From Cytobacillus sp. S13-E01 (GTDB taxonomy: Bacteria > Bacillota > Bacilli > Bacillales > Bacillaceae_L): a DNA stretch of 64,000 nt. The notes beneath the pieces are model-generated. The model was not told the DNA's origin and made no database searches. It saw nothing but the letters and a program-made list of their open reading frames with translations. Numbering within the stretch: the first letter of the stretch is position 1; every line of letters begins with the position of its first letter. The stretch covers positions 1 through 64,000 of the forward strand of contig NZ_JARFVC010000017.1 in the NCBI RefSeq assembly GCF_029193815.1, in the 5' to 3' direction. Below, one piece after another: positions 45,684 to 57,839 of the stretch. The translations under genes and the position numbers were made by a program.

Positions 45684-46670
45684 GTGCGAAAAATTCTATT
45701 CATTACCTTTATCATAACATTTCTACTACCAACTTCACATAGTAACGCAGAAGATAATAAAAATCCCGAGCAAATATATGAAGAGCGTATGTTTTTATAT
45801 AAAAAAGTGGAAGTAATAACACAGATTCCTTGGTATTATTTTGCAGCGATTGATCAATATGAGAGAAGCTTACGCCGCTCCCGAAAAGACTTACCTAAAG
45901 CCGAGGGGCTCACTGGTATATATTTTAACCCCACATTTTGGGCAGGTAGCTTAAATCCTAATAAAGAAGATACTAATCAGGTAAGCATTGGTTTATTTGG
46001 TGGTATGGGTCTAGATGGTAACGGTGATGGCAAAGCAGAAAGTACAAATGATGAAGACGTACTCTTTACACTCGCCGACTACATTAGCGGTTATGGCTAT
46101 GACGATGAGAATATCAAGATTGCTCTCTGGGATTATTATCAACGTGATAAAACGGTAGACATTATCATGGGTAAAGTTAAACTATATAAAGCATATGATA
46201 CACTTGATTTAGATAAGCATGCATTTCCTCTTCCGCTCCGATTTAACTATAGCTTTAAGAATACTTGGGGAGATGCAAGAGGTTGGGGAGGTCGCCGCAT
46301 CCATGAAGGTACTGATATCTTTGCGAACTACGGAACCCCAGTTCGTTCAACATGCTATGGTGTGGTTGAAATAAAAGGTTGGAATCGGTATGGAGGGTGG
46401 CGAGTAGGCATTCGTGATATCAATAACACATACCACTACTTCGCCCACCTAAACGGTTTTACAGAAATTAAAGAAGGTCAAATTGTTGAACCTGGAATGG
46501 TAATTGGCTCTGTTGGTAGCTCTGGCTATGGGCCACCAGGCACTGCAGGAAAATTCCCTCCACATCTCCATTATGGAATGTATAAAGATAATGGATACAC
46601 TGAGTGGTCCTTTGACCCGTTTCCACATTTAAAATCATGGGAGCGTGCAGAAAGAAGGAGCAAAAAATAA
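45684..46670 (+). CDS. lytH: Sporulation M23 endopeptidase LytH (YunA)
   Basis: This 328-aa secreted zinc peptidase matches LytH (YunA), which trims cortex peptides to single L-Ala during spore formation. A signal peptide covers residues about 1-22 (FLLPTSHSNAE). The M23 domain is at about 195-315 with HEGTDIFANYGTPV (HxxxD), HYFAHLNGFT and PPHLHYGMY (HxH). GTG start with GAAAGGAG upstream. It is divergent from lipA, as in B. subtilis. Confidence 0.9.
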   Translation: MRKILFITFIITFLLPTSHSNAEDNKNPEQIYEERMFLYKKVEVITQIPWYYFAAIDQYERSLRRSRKDLPKAEGLTGIYFNPTFWAGSLNPNKEDTNQVSIGLFGGMGLDGNGDGKAESTNDEDVLFTLADYISGYGYDDENIKIALWDYYQRDKTVDIIMGKVKLYKAYDTLDLDKHAFPLPLRFNYSFKNTWGDARGWGGRRIHEGTDIFANYGTPVRSTCYGVVEIKGWNRYGGWRVGIRDINNTYHYFAHLNGFTEIKEGQIVEPGMVIGSVGSSGYGPPGTAGKFPPHLHYGMYKDNGYTEWSFDPFPHLKSWERAERRSKK

Positions 46671-46690
46671 GAAAAAGCTATAAATTAAAA

Positions 46691-46722
46691 ATGGTGGTCA
46701 GAATATGAATCTGACCACCAAA
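46691..46722. terminator. Terminator between lytH and metS-like gene
   Basis: TGGTGGTCAGA/TCTGACCACCA stem between convergent genes. Confidence 0.8.
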
Positions 46723-46726
46723 ATAT

Positions 46727-46852
46727 TTATGCTTTACTTTGTTCAGCTTTACTTTGCTTCGATTTTTTCACTGCATGTAGAATACTTGCAGCTAAACCGC
46801 CCCAAATTATAACCATACCAACTAGCATCATCGTCACAGCACTTGCATCCAT
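46727..46852 (-). CDS. metS: MetS-family small subunit of NSS transporter
   Basis: This 41-residue protein begins MDASAVTMMLVGMVIIWGGL followed by AASILHAVKKSKQSKA. It has one membrane helix and a basic tail, the form of MetS small subunits that accompany bacterial NSS transporters such as Corynebacterium MetPS. Its ATG overlaps the stop of the transporter gene (TAATG) and TAAGGAGG precedes it, so the two are translated together. Family assignment by composition, length and context. Confidence 0.85.
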   Translation of the reverse strand: MDASAVTMMLVGMVIIWGGLAASILHAVKKSKQSKAEQSKA

Positions 46853-48363
46853 TATTGTGATACCTCCTTATCAGTAGGCATATCTAATTTTCCTTTTTCC
46901 CATTTAACTAATGATAATAGCACTCCAACAATAATTGCACCAATCGCTACCGACCATCCGGTATATAGTAAGAATGAAGTAGGATATCCTTCATAATTTT
47001 CAGTAAGATTTGTCTTAATATTATCAAACATCATATACCCTAAAACTACTGGTGTTATCACACCTAAACATATCTTCCACCAGCCATGAAGCATAATGTC
47101 TGAAATTGAATTTGCATGATCTTTTAAATTGTTTAATTCTTTCATAAACCAGGCAACAGCCACAACTTGAACTAAACCAGAAAGTGCTACACCGAAGTTA
47201 TTAATAAAATAATCAGCAGCATCTAGGAAGTATAAACCACCTTTTGTAGCAAATAGAATCGAAATTAAAGCTGATAAACCTCCACCAATTGCTACTGACA
47301 TTGTTCTTGAAATCTTAAATTTATCTTGGACACCTGCAACAAAAGTTTCAACTATCGAAATTAATGATGATAACCCAGCTAGGACTAAGCATCCAAAGAA
47401 TAAGAATCCAAAGAATTGGTTGAATGCCGGGAACTCATTAATAATTTGTGGGAATACCACAAAAGCAAGTCCTACACCTGCAGTCACTACTTCTGATACT
47501 GGAACTCCCTGCTGTGCAGCCATAAAACCTAATGCAGCGAATACTCCAATTCCTGCAAGAAGCTCAAACGCAGAGTTTCCAAACCCAGTAATAAATGCGT
47601 TATTTGTAATATCAGTCTTTTTCGGTAAATAACTTGAATAAGTAATCATAATAGCAAATGCAATAGATAAACTGAAGAATATTTGACCATATGCCGCTAC
47701 CCAAACCTTACCACTAGAAATAGTTTCCCAATTCGGTTTGAAGAAGGCGTTTAGACCGTCCATTGCACCATCTAATGTTAGTGCACGAACTACGATAATG
47801 AAGAATAAGATTACAAGTGCTGGAATAAAAATTTTATTTGCAACCTCAATACCCTTTTTAACCCCTTTAAACAAAATACCTAATGCTATAACCCAAACTA
47901 ATATTAATGGTAAAAATACTCCTGGAACTATTCCACCGAATTGTCCTGGCGCTTCTGCTAACTGCAAATATTCACCAAACAAGAATCCACTTGGATCGTC
48001 TCCCCATTTTAAATTTAACGCAAAAACTGAATAAGACATTGCCCATGCGATAATTACAGCATAATAAGTGGATATAACAAATGACACCGCTACTTGCCAC
48101 CAACCAATCCATTCAGCCTTTTTATTCATACGTGCATATGATAATGGTGCTGATCCTTTATATTTGTGCCCCATCGTAAATTCAAGCACTAAAAGTGGAA
48201 TACCTGCTGTTAGTAAGGCAAATAAATAAGGAATAAAAAATGCCCCTCCACCATTTTCATAAGCAACTGCTGGGAAACGCCAAATGTTTCCTAATCCAAC
48301 CGCCGAACCAACTGCTGCTAAGATAAAACCTAATCGTGTACCCCATTGTGGACGATTATCCAT
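46852..48363 (-). CDS. Sodium-dependent NSS amino acid transporter
   Basis: This 503-aa neurotransmitter:sodium symporter of the LeuT fold has about 12 helices. The signature LAAVGSAVGLGNIWRFPAVA in helix 1 holds the Na+ and amino-acid site, followed by ENGGGAFFIPYL. With its metS-like partner it is probably a methionine/alanine-type importer. The substrate is inferred from the pairing only. A consensus promoter lies about 100 bp upstream. Confidence 0.93.
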   Translation of the reverse strand: MDNRPQWGTRLGFILAAVGSAVGLGNIWRFPAVAYENGGGAFFIPYLFALLTAGIPLLVLEFTMGHKYKGSAPLSYARMNKKAEWIGWWQVAVSFVISTYYAVIIAWAMSYSVFALNLKWGDDPSGFLFGEYLQLAEAPGQFGGIVPGVFLPLILVWVIALGILFKGVKKGIEVANKIFIPALVILFFIIVVRALTLDGAMDGLNAFFKPNWETISSGKVWVAAYGQIFFSLSIAFAIMITYSSYLPKKTDITNNAFITGFGNSAFELLAGIGVFAALGFMAAQQGVPVSEVVTAGVGLAFVVFPQIINEFPAFNQFFGFLFFGCLVLAGLSSLISIVETFVAGVQDKFKISRTMSVAIGGGLSALISILFATKGGLYFLDAADYFINNFGVALSGLVQVVAVAWFMKELNNLKDHANSISDIMLHGWWKICLGVITPVVLGYMMFDNIKTNLTENYEGYPTSFLLYTGWSVAIGAIIVGVLLSLVKWEKGKLDMPTDKEVSQ

Positions 48364-48681
48364 AAAATGACCCCCTCTTAACTAATTTCATTCTTAGTGT
48401 ATGAACAATGTCCTACATTAAGAATTCAAATGTTTTATATTTTCTGACTCTTTAGTCTAAGCATATTATAGCGAGTTTTGTCGAATATGTCAAAACATTA
48501 TTTCGAATATAATTTTTCCGCAAAAAAGTAAAAGACAAAAGCTAGCCTTTGTCTTTTATTTTTAAGTTTTTTTACAATTATTTCTATCATTAATATTATC
48601 CAAATATCAATTTAAAGGCATATACCGTTGATTTATTTCTACTAACAAAGGATATCTAATTAATGTCAATAGTACCATTCG
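48364..48681. other. Intergenic region between NSS gene and yunB
   Basis: It holds the NSS promoter (48465-48493) with a roughly 95-nt leader. A hairpin, AAAAGACAAA/TTTGTCTTTT, at 48530-48557 may end a plus-strand transcript or insulate the units. No gene is seen. Confidence 0.5.
48465..48493 (-). promoter_or_regulatory. Consensus sigma-A promoter of NSS-metS operon
   Basis: On the minus strand perfect TTGACA (48493-48488) and TATAAT (48470-48465) hexamers with 17 bp spacing. Confidence 0.88.
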
Positions 48682-49449
48682 TCAATTTCTATTTTTAGGT
48701 AGTTGAATGGAAGGTGGTGAATTTCCCCCACCGTTATTATAGTAGTCTGGGACATCTCCTTGAATTATCTGTGTAACAATTGGAAAAGTACCGGTCGCCT
48801 GAATTTCTTCAGTTGCAAATGGGACAATTACTTGTACTGTTACATCTATAACGATGCTAATTTCAATTACCATATTGTTTATGCCTGCGGGTTTTATATT
48901 TGTTATTATGTCAGGCATTACGTCCCCAATCATATGAAAACGTATAGGTACCCTTGGCCCTAAGTTACCTAGTAAAGCATTATTAGTCGCTGCACCAAGT
49001 GGAACTTCAAAATAAAATCCTGCATTTCTTGAATTTTCATCAACTTCAATTTCTACTTCTGGAATTTCAAGGGCATTTACATTTCCTTTATCTACATATC
49101 TTAAGTACTGTTCAACTTTATCAGTGGTTAAAGTTGATATCCGGTTTATAATGTTATTATTATAATAAACACCCTGTATTTTTCCAGATTCATCCTCTTG
49201 AATATTTATAATTTCATTCACATTTAATTCTTCTTCAGTTATCTGTTTATTTACCGCATTTTTAATTACTAAAGTAGCAATTCGTCTTGTTTCGTTTTCA
49301 GCATATGCCATAAGCACAGGCTCAATCCCCTTATTCACAACCCAAAGCCCCGCAACAGTTGAAAAAATAAAAAACACAAATGTAAGTAAAAATACGTAGC
49401 GAAAAGGCAATGGTCCTCTTCGGGGTAGGCCACCTCGAAATTTCGCCAA
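48682..49449 (-). CDS. yunB: Sporulation protein YunB
   Basis: This 255-aa protein has one N-terminal membrane helix (residues about 17-36, RYVFLLTFVFFIFSTVAGLW) and an extracytoplasmic domain. Recognisable stretches are VPLGAATNNALLGNLGPRVP and MVIEISIVIDVTVQVIVPFA. YunB is needed for proper sporulation in B. subtilis. TTG start preceded by AAAGGGGGGA. Next to lytH and yunC in the standard order, apart from the inserted NSS and HD-GYP genes. Confidence 0.9.
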   Translation of the reverse strand: MAKFRGGLPRRGPLPFRYVFLLTFVFFIFSTVAGLWVVNKGIEPVLMAYAENETRRIATLVIKNAVNKQITEEELNVNEIINIQEDESGKIQGVYYNNNIINRISTLTTDKVEQYLRYVDKGNVNALEIPEVEIEVDENSRNAGFYFEVPLGAATNNALLGNLGPRVPIRFHMIGDVMPDIITNIKPAGINNMVIEISIVIDVTVQVIVPFATEEIQATGTFPIVTQIIQGDVPDYYNNGGGNSPPSIQLPKNRN

Positions 49450-49505
49450 ATAAATCCCCCCTTTACAAGCTATGTTTATGCTGTAAAGAGGAGGTCTAGG
49501 CCAAC

Positions 49506-50624
49506 TTATTTAAGTTTAACTGGTAAGTCTCCACCAACTAGGGTAGTATCACATTTTGAAATGATTAAATCTAACTTTAGCTTTAAATCAACCTCATATG
49601 GAATCTCGAGTTCTTGTTCGTTTTCTTCAAGAATTCTAATGACCGGTCGTTCGCTCAATCCTTGATTTTGCTTTGAGACAACACCTTTTCTTCCATCATT
49701 TAGATACACGGTTAAACCTACAGGATAAATCACAACTGCTCTTCTAAAAGCTTCAACTATTTTTGTATCAAACAAGGTCCCAACACCAGAATACAAAATT
49801 TCTAAACCTTCATGTGGTAGCATTGCACGTCGGTATACTCGGTTGGATGTCACCGCATCAAATACATCTGCAACAGCTAATACTTTTGCAAAATGGTGAA
49901 TCTCTTCTCCCGTAATTCCTCTCGGATAGCCAGAACCATCAATACGTTCATGATGCTGATAGGCACAATGCGCTGCAACTAGCGGAACGGTTGATACATT
50001 CCTTAATAATTGAAAACCATATTCTGTGTGTCTTTTTACTTCAATATATTCATCATCTGTCAGTCTTCCCGGCTTCAATAATATCTCAACTGGCACATTC
50101 ATTTTACCAACATCGTGTAAAATTGCTCCTAAGCCTAAGATTTCTAATTGTTTCTCTGTCAATTTAAGCTCAGAACCAATTGCTAACGTATACAACGTAA
50201 CATGTAATGAATGTGTAAAGATATAGTTATCATATGTATAAACATCTGACAAAAGTGTTATAAGTTCTTTACTATTTTTCACTTCAAATAAGACCGATCG
50301 AATGAGTTTAGTTAAATGTCTCGTTGTTTTTTCAACAACGAAGGATTTCGACAATATTTTTTCATTTTGGAAATCGACAAACATATTTTCGATTGTTTCA
50401 ATGGCCATTGATCTTAGCTTGCTAGAAATAGGTTGGCTTGGCTCAATATCATTTGTCCGACCGTCTTGAATATAAACGAACGTTATTCCCAGTTCATTTA
50501 GTCTTTTGATCATCCGTTCTGTTAAAGGAACGCCTTCGCTAATTAATGTCTGTCCATTATCATTAAAAACCGACTTTGCCAATTTTTTACCTGGCTTAAG
50601 TGAGTTTGTGGAAACTAATATCAT
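49506..50624 (-). CDS. HD-GYP domain phosphodiesterase
   Basis: This 372-aa cytosolic protein has an HD-GYP domain at about 130-300. Metal and signature motifs are GAILHDVGKMNVP, AYQHHERIDGSGYPRGITG and LAVADVFDAVTSNR. It is likely to hydrolyse c-di-GMP. The N-part resembles the DUF3391/linker region of such proteins. It follows yunB and precedes yunC, again an addition to the B. subtilis order. Together with the EAL protein at 39.9 kb this gives two c-di-GMP-degrading genes in 11 kb. Confidence 0.9.
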   Translation of the reverse strand: MILVSTNSLKPGKKLAKSVFNDNGQTLISEGVPLTERMIKRLNELGITFVYIQDGRTNDIEPSQPISSKLRSMAIETIENMFVDFQNEKILSKSFVVEKTTRHLTKLIRSVLFEVKNSKELITLLSDVYTYDNYIFTHSLHVTLYTLAIGSELKLTEKQLEILGLGAILHDVGKMNVPVEILLKPGRLTDDEYIEVKRHTEYGFQLLRNVSTVPLVAAHCAYQHHERIDGSGYPRGITGEEIHHFAKVLAVADVFDAVTSNRVYRRAMLPHEGLEILYSGVGTLFDTKIVEAFRRAVVIYPVGLTVYLNDGRKGVVSKQNQGLSERPVIRILEENEQELEIPYEVDLKLKLDLIISKCDTTLVGGDLPVKLK

Positions 50625-50715
50625 ATAGTACCGCCCTTATCTACATGTCTCTATCTTAGGTTATCGTATAATGAAAATTAACTTTTGTAAAACAAATATT
50701 TTATGAACAAAGCAT

Positions 50716-50745
50716 AAACCTGTCAAACATCTGTTTAACAGGTTG
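50716..50745 (-). terminator. yunC terminator
   Basis: AACCTGT/ACAGGTT hairpin 9 bp past the yunC stop. Confidence 0.65.
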
Positions 50746-50753
50746 TATTTTAC

Positions 50754-51056
50754 TTATATCATTTTTAAAAGGGCGTCCTTCCCTTTCATCCCAATTATAA
50801 TTCCTATATTTTCCGCCTCAATTGTAACAGACTCAAGCGGTGCTTCAAGTAGCTGTTCAATTGTCCGAACTCCTACTGCCCTTGCCGCAATAATGCCTCG
50901 ATCCTTAAGCTTTTCATTTAAGAGTGCAACATCCAATGCACCGCACATGATATAGCCCTTTTCGTTTGTCACCGCCATAAAGTTTGTCTTAGGTAGCTTG
51001 ACGGTAATGGCTGTAAATTGATGTTTACCTATTAGAATTGGAGTCATTGTAACCAT
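50754..51056 (-). CDS. yunC: YunC family protein (DUF1805)
   Basis: This 100-aa protein of DUF1805 has KLPKTNFMAVTNEKGYIMCG, then ALDVALLNEKLKDRGIIAAR and AVGVRTIEQLLEAPLES. It is the YunC counterpart by sequence and position. The ATG at 51056 is chosen since AAAGGGG lies about 11 nt upstream and GGTGG 8 nt. The longer frame only adds valines from that site. Function unknown. Confidence 0.9.
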   Translation of the reverse strand: MVTMTPILIGKHQFTAITVKLPKTNFMAVTNEKGYIMCGALDVALLNEKLKDRGIIAARAVGVRTIEQLLEAPLESVTIEAENIGIIIGMKGKDALLKMI

Positions 51057-51139
51057 AACTACCACCACCCCTTTCTCTAATCAATTTATGAAATGAGAAC
51101 AATTTTGTGTATGGAATTGAGATGGGTTATGGCCCTTTT

Positions 51140-51212
51140 TTAAAAAGATAAGAAAGGACAAAAGTTTTTTCCTAGTTATGGTGTCTAGATCTAGGTGTCT
51201 TGAGCTTTTCTA
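51140..51212 (-). repeat. MHR repeat, degraded collapsed copy
   Basis: On the minus strand AGAAAAGCTCAAGACACC leads into TAGATCTAGACACCATAACT and the type-1 tail ending CTTATCTTTTTAAA. It abuts the broken end of the yunD remnant. Confidence 0.6.
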
Positions 51213-51536
51213 ATTAGCAATACAATCACCTGAAAATTTTACAGCATCATAAAGCTTATTGAGTGAATTGTGAGATAAAGTTATCCCTTCATTATTTCCG
51301 ATTGTTACATTGTTATAGCCAGTTTATTTAGAAAACCCACATTCCTTTTCCAACCGTAACTTCAGAAATTGCATTGAATCTGTCAACATGATCTCCTATA
51401 TCGAATAGTAACATCTATTCATCTTTCTGTTTGTGTACTAGTCTCATAGAATTTATATATTGAACAACTTTTGGCCAATTTTTTCAAAATGGGTATGTAG
51501 ATCATTAGTATGGTAAATATGAATGGTTTCGTTCAA
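51213..51536 (-). pseudogene. yunD: Decayed yunD (metallophosphatase) N-terminal remnant
   Basis: The TTG start at 51536 with AGGAGTG opens ETIHIYHTNDLHTHFE, the first metallophosphatase motif. After a one-base frameshift the frame gives WPKVVQYINSMRLVHKQKDE and a stop. LLFDIGDHVDRFNAISEVTV then follows in frame (GDxxDR motif). A further frameshift leads to GYNNVTIGNNEGITLSHNSL (GNNE motif). Only about the first 100 of some 460 residues remain. The position between yunC and yunE is that of B. subtilis yunD. The 3' end stops at an MHR copy. Confidence 0.85.
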
Positions 51537-51556
51537 AAAAATCACTCCTCACAGAG

Positions 51557-52378
51557 TCAGGTAAGTCCTTGATATATTAAACGTAATCCAATTATGATTA
51601 AAATTACTCTTAGTAGTGTAATTACAGTATGCCCTTTTAGCCTTGTATTAATTTTAGCACCAAATGCCCCACCAAACCATGCACCAGGTACTAAAACTAA
51701 TGTTAATAGCCAATGAACATTCCCTAAGCTGATATGTGCAACAGAACTTGTAACGGCTGATAAAAAAATCATAAACATTGATGTTGCAACTGCAATATGT
51801 GGCGGAAACATGAAAAGTAAAATCATTGCTGGTACCATTAACGAGCCACCACCAACCCCAAATAGTCCCGAAATAAGACCAACCACAAAAGAGATAGGGA
51901 GAGCTACAAACGGATTAAAGCCATATGATGTTTCGAGACCATTTTCATTTGTATAATTACGCATATAATTGTATTTACTTCTTAGCTTTAAAGGCTTTAT
52001 TTTTCCACGTACCATTAAAATAATTGAAACCAAAATCATAAATAGGCCAAAATATAAGGAAAAAGATTGCACATTCATCGATTTATTGATAAATGCACCA
52101 ATAATGCTCCCTGGTCCACTACCAATAAAAAAGATTAATCCACTTTTATAATCCACTGTTTTATGTTTCATATATGCTAAAGTGGAGGATAAGCCTGTAA
52201 AAATAACAACGATTAAAGATGTACCAACAGCAACTTGCGGAGACAAATTATCTAAACCTGGTATAAACGAGCCAAGATAAATCAAAGCAGGAACAACAAT
52301 TATTCCCCCACCTAAGCCAACCAAACTTCCAAGTGTACCTGCTGCCAAACCAACCAATAAAAGAAAAATCCATTCCAT
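51557..52378 (-). CDS. yunE: TSUP permease YunE
   Basis: This 273-aa TauE/SafE family permease has about eight helices. Repeat signatures are AAGTLGSLVGLGGGIIVVPA in the N-half and VVGLISGLFGVGGGSLMVPA in the C-half. It is the YunE counterpart beside yunF. Probable export or uptake of small anionic sulfur or organic compounds, substrate unknown. The TSUP gene at 14.8 kb is a distinct paralogue. Confidence 0.9.
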   Translation of the reverse strand: MEWIFLLLVGLAAGTLGSLVGLGGGIIVVPALIYLGSFIPGLDNLSPQVAVGTSLIVVIFTGLSSTLAYMKHKTVDYKSGLIFFIGSGPGSIIGAFINKSMNVQSFSLYFGLFMILVSIILMVRGKIKPLKLRSKYNYMRNYTNENGLETSYGFNPFVALPISFVVGLISGLFGVGGGSLMVPAMILLFMFPPHIAVATSMFMIFLSAVTSSVAHISLGNVHWLLTLVLVPGAWFGGAFGAKINTRLKGHTVITLLRVILIIIGLRLIYQGLT

Positions 52379-52407
52379 CTATGACAACTCCAATAAACCC
52401 ATTGTGT

Positions 52408-53262
52408 TTATATACCACCAAAGAAATCTAGTTGCCTTGGTGCTAACCCTTTATATTCAATTCCAAGTAATTTAACAAACTGTTTTGCATTATCTGCAGC
52501 ATCTCCACCGGAGTTATTATTGAATAACACATAAATAGCTTCTGAGTCTTTATTTAACTTACCTATATGTTGTGACCATTCTAATAGCTCCGCCTCATTA
52601 TATCTGTAAAGATACCGTACTTCTCGCCAGTCCCCTGCACTAGGTTTTTGCCACCCATGGATATTACGCCCGTGAAATCTCACTAAAGTCTTCTCACTAT
52701 TTGTTGGCTTTAAAACAGTAGGGACGGAGCCAAGTCCAGCTTGTGGTTCATCACATATACTATGTATCCAGTTTTCTTTTTCCATAAAAGAAAGAGTTTT
52801 ATCATAGAACTTAGGTGAGAACCAAGATTGATGACGGAACTCAAGAGCTAAAGGTATACCTTGCATCTGATCTTTGCACCAACGTAGATAATCCACATTC
52901 TCTCGTTTACATTCAAACCATGGGGGGAATTGAAAGAGTACCATTGCAAGCTTATTTGCAGAGGAAAAGGGTACAATCGATTCTCTAAATACTCCAAACA
53001 TCGCTTCCTTTGAGTCAAATGGGATTTCCCCTCGTTGATGTCCAGTCATACCTTGATATGCCTTTACAACAAATTGAAATGAAGCTGGGGTAACATTAAC
53101 CCATTTTTCTACATTTTTTAGAGGTTGAATCGCATAAAAAGAAGAATCAACTTCGACAAGTGGAAAGTGTCCTGCATACTCTTTTAATTTATTGTTTGAG
53201 GCAATCCCTGATTGGTATAAGCTGTCTTGATCCCCCCAACCAGTTACACCGATATAAATCAA
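52408..53262 (-). CDS. yunF: DUF72 TIM-barrel protein YunF
   Basis: This 284-aa DUF72 protein begins IYIGVTGWGDQDSLY and carries FPLVEVDSSFYAIQPLKNVE, the family signature, then FVVKAYQGMTGHQRG and VLFQFPPWF. The TTG at 53262 follows AAAGGAGTAC; the longer frame starts in the intergenic region. DUF72 folds are TIM barrels of unknown activity, suspected in nucleic acid or sugar metabolism. The order yunE-yunF is kept. Confidence 0.9.
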   Translation of the reverse strand: MIYIGVTGWGDQDSLYQSGIASNNKLKEYAGHFPLVEVDSSFYAIQPLKNVEKWVNVTPASFQFVVKAYQGMTGHQRGEIPFDSKEAMFGVFRESIVPFSSANKLAMVLFQFPPWFECKRENVDYLRWCKDQMQGIPLALEFRHQSWFSPKFYDKTLSFMEKENWIHSICDEPQAGLGSVPTVLKPTNSEKTLVRFHGRNIHGWQKPSAGDWREVRYLYRYNEAELLEWSQHIGKLNKDSEAIYVLFNNNSGGDAADNAKQFVKLLGIEYKGLAPRQLDFFGGI

Positions 53263-53341
53263 TGTCAGTACTCCTTTACAACAATATTGTCCAATAACAA
53301 AATGTATTTTCATTATACTGTACATTGTGAAAAAATAGAAA

Positions 53342-53374
53342 AAAACTCGCTTGAGGTTCCCTCAAACGAGTTTT
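53342..53374 (-). terminator. suf operon terminator
   Basis: AAAACTCGCTTGAGG pairs with CCTCAAACGAGTTTT, 10 bp past the sufB stop, followed by a T run on the minus strand. Confidence 0.88.
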
Positions 53375-53383
53375 GTATTATGT

Positions 53384-54781
53384 TTATCCTATACTACCTT
53401 CCATTTCGAACTTGATAAGTCGGTTCATTTCGACTGCATATTCCATTGGAAGTTCTTTTGTAAATGGCTCGATGAAGCCCATTACGATCATTTCAGTTGC
53501 TTCTTGTTCAGAAATACCACGGCTCATTAGATAGAATAACTGTTCTTCTGACACTTTTGAAACTTTCGCTTCATGCTCTAATGAAATATTATCATTTAAA
53601 ATTTCATTGTAAGGGATTGTATCTGAAGTAGATTGGTTATCCATAATTAATGTATCACATTCGATATTTGCACGTGCTCCGTCAGCTTTACGTCCGAAGT
53701 GAACGATACCACGATAGGTTACTTTACCACCATGTTTAGAAATAGATTTCGAAACAATCGTGGATGAAGTATTTGGTGCTAAGTGAATCATTTTCGCTCC
53801 AGCGTCCTGGTGCTGACCTTTTCCGGCAATTGCAATAGAAAGCGTCATACCACGAGCACCTTCTCCTTTAAGGATTACAGCTGGGTACTTCATCGTTAAC
53901 TTAGAACCGATATTACCATCAATCCATTCCATCGTTGCGTTTTGTTCAGCAACTGCACGTTTTGTAACTAAGTTAAATACGTTGTTTGCCCAGTTTTGAA
54001 TCGTAGTATAACGGCAATACGCATCTTTTTTGATGATAATTTCAACTACAGCACTGTGTAGTGAGTTAGTTGTATATACTGGTGCTGTACAACCTTCTAC
54101 ATAGTGAACATGTGCACCTTCATCAACAATGATTAAAGTACGTTCGAATTGTCCCATGTTCTCAGAGTTGATCCGGAAATAAGCTTGAAGTGGTGTATCA
54201 ACTTTAATCCCTTTTGGAACATAAATGAAAGATCCACCTGACCATACTGCTGAATTTAATGCAGAAAACTTATTGTCAGTGTTAGGAATAACCTTACCAA
54301 AATGCTCGCGGAAAATATCTTCATTTTCCTTTAAAGCAGTATCAGTGTCTTTAAAAACGATACCTAGATCTTGAAGATCTTGTTTCATGTTGTGATAAAC
54401 AACCTCTGATTCATACTGTGCAGAGACCCCTGCAAGGTACTTTTGTTCTGCTTCAGGAATACCTAATTTATCAAATGTTGCTTTAATCTCTTCAGGTACC
54501 TCATCCCAAGAACGCTCAGACTTTTCTGATGGTTTTACATAATACGTAATCTCATCAAAATTTAAACTCGCCATATCTCCGCCCCACTGTGGCATTGGCA
54601 TATTATAAAAATGCTCTAGTGATTTTAGACGGTAGTCCAGCATCCATTGTGGTTCACTTTTCATACGAGAGATTTCTTCAACTATCTCTTTCGTTAAACC
54701 ACGTTTCGAACGGAAAATCGAAACGTCTTTATCTGCAAAGCCATACTTGTAATCGCCGATATCAGGCATTTTCTTTGCCAT
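53384..54781 (-). CDS. sufB: Fe-S scaffold protein SufB
   Basis: This 465-aa core scaffold of the SufBCD complex builds Fe-S clusters with sulfur from SufS/SufU. Family stretches include [40 protein letters not shown] and [20 protein letters not shown], with the [20 protein letters not shown] end shared with SufD. It is the last gene of sufC-D-S-U-B, the usual Firmicute order. The ATG follows GAAGGAGTGA. Confidence 0.97.
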   Translation of the reverse strand: MAKKMPDIGDYKYGFADKDVSIFRSKRGLTKEIVEEISRMKSEPQWMLDYRLKSLEHFYNMPMPQWGGDMASLNFDEITYYVKPSEKSERSWDEVPEEIKATFDKLGIPEAEQKYLAGVSAQYESEVVYHNMKQDLQDLGIVFKDTDTALKENEDIFREHFGKVIPNTDNKFSALNSAVWSGGSFIYVPKGIKVDTPLQAYFRINSENMGQFERTLIIVDEGAHVHYVEGCTAPVYTTNSLHSAVVEIIIKKDAYCRYTTIQNWANNVFNLVTKRAVAEQNATMEWIDGNIGSKLTMKYPAVILKGEGARGMTLSIAIAGKGQHQDAGAKMIHLAPNTSSTIVSKSISKHGGKVTYRGIVHFGRKADGARANIECDTLIMDNQSTSDTIPYNEILNDNISLEHEAKVSKVSEEQLFYLMSRGISEQEATEMIVMGFIEPFTKELPMEYAVEMNRLIKFEMEGSIG

Positions 54782-54864
54782 CCGTTATTCACTCCTTCAT
54801 AAGGGTTAATTGAATAGAAGTAGATACTAATTATCTACCCTGTTAATCCTATTTTTTAAACCCT

Positions 54865-57822
<2,958 letters not shown>

Positions 57823-57839
57823 GTTAATCCCCCTAACGC

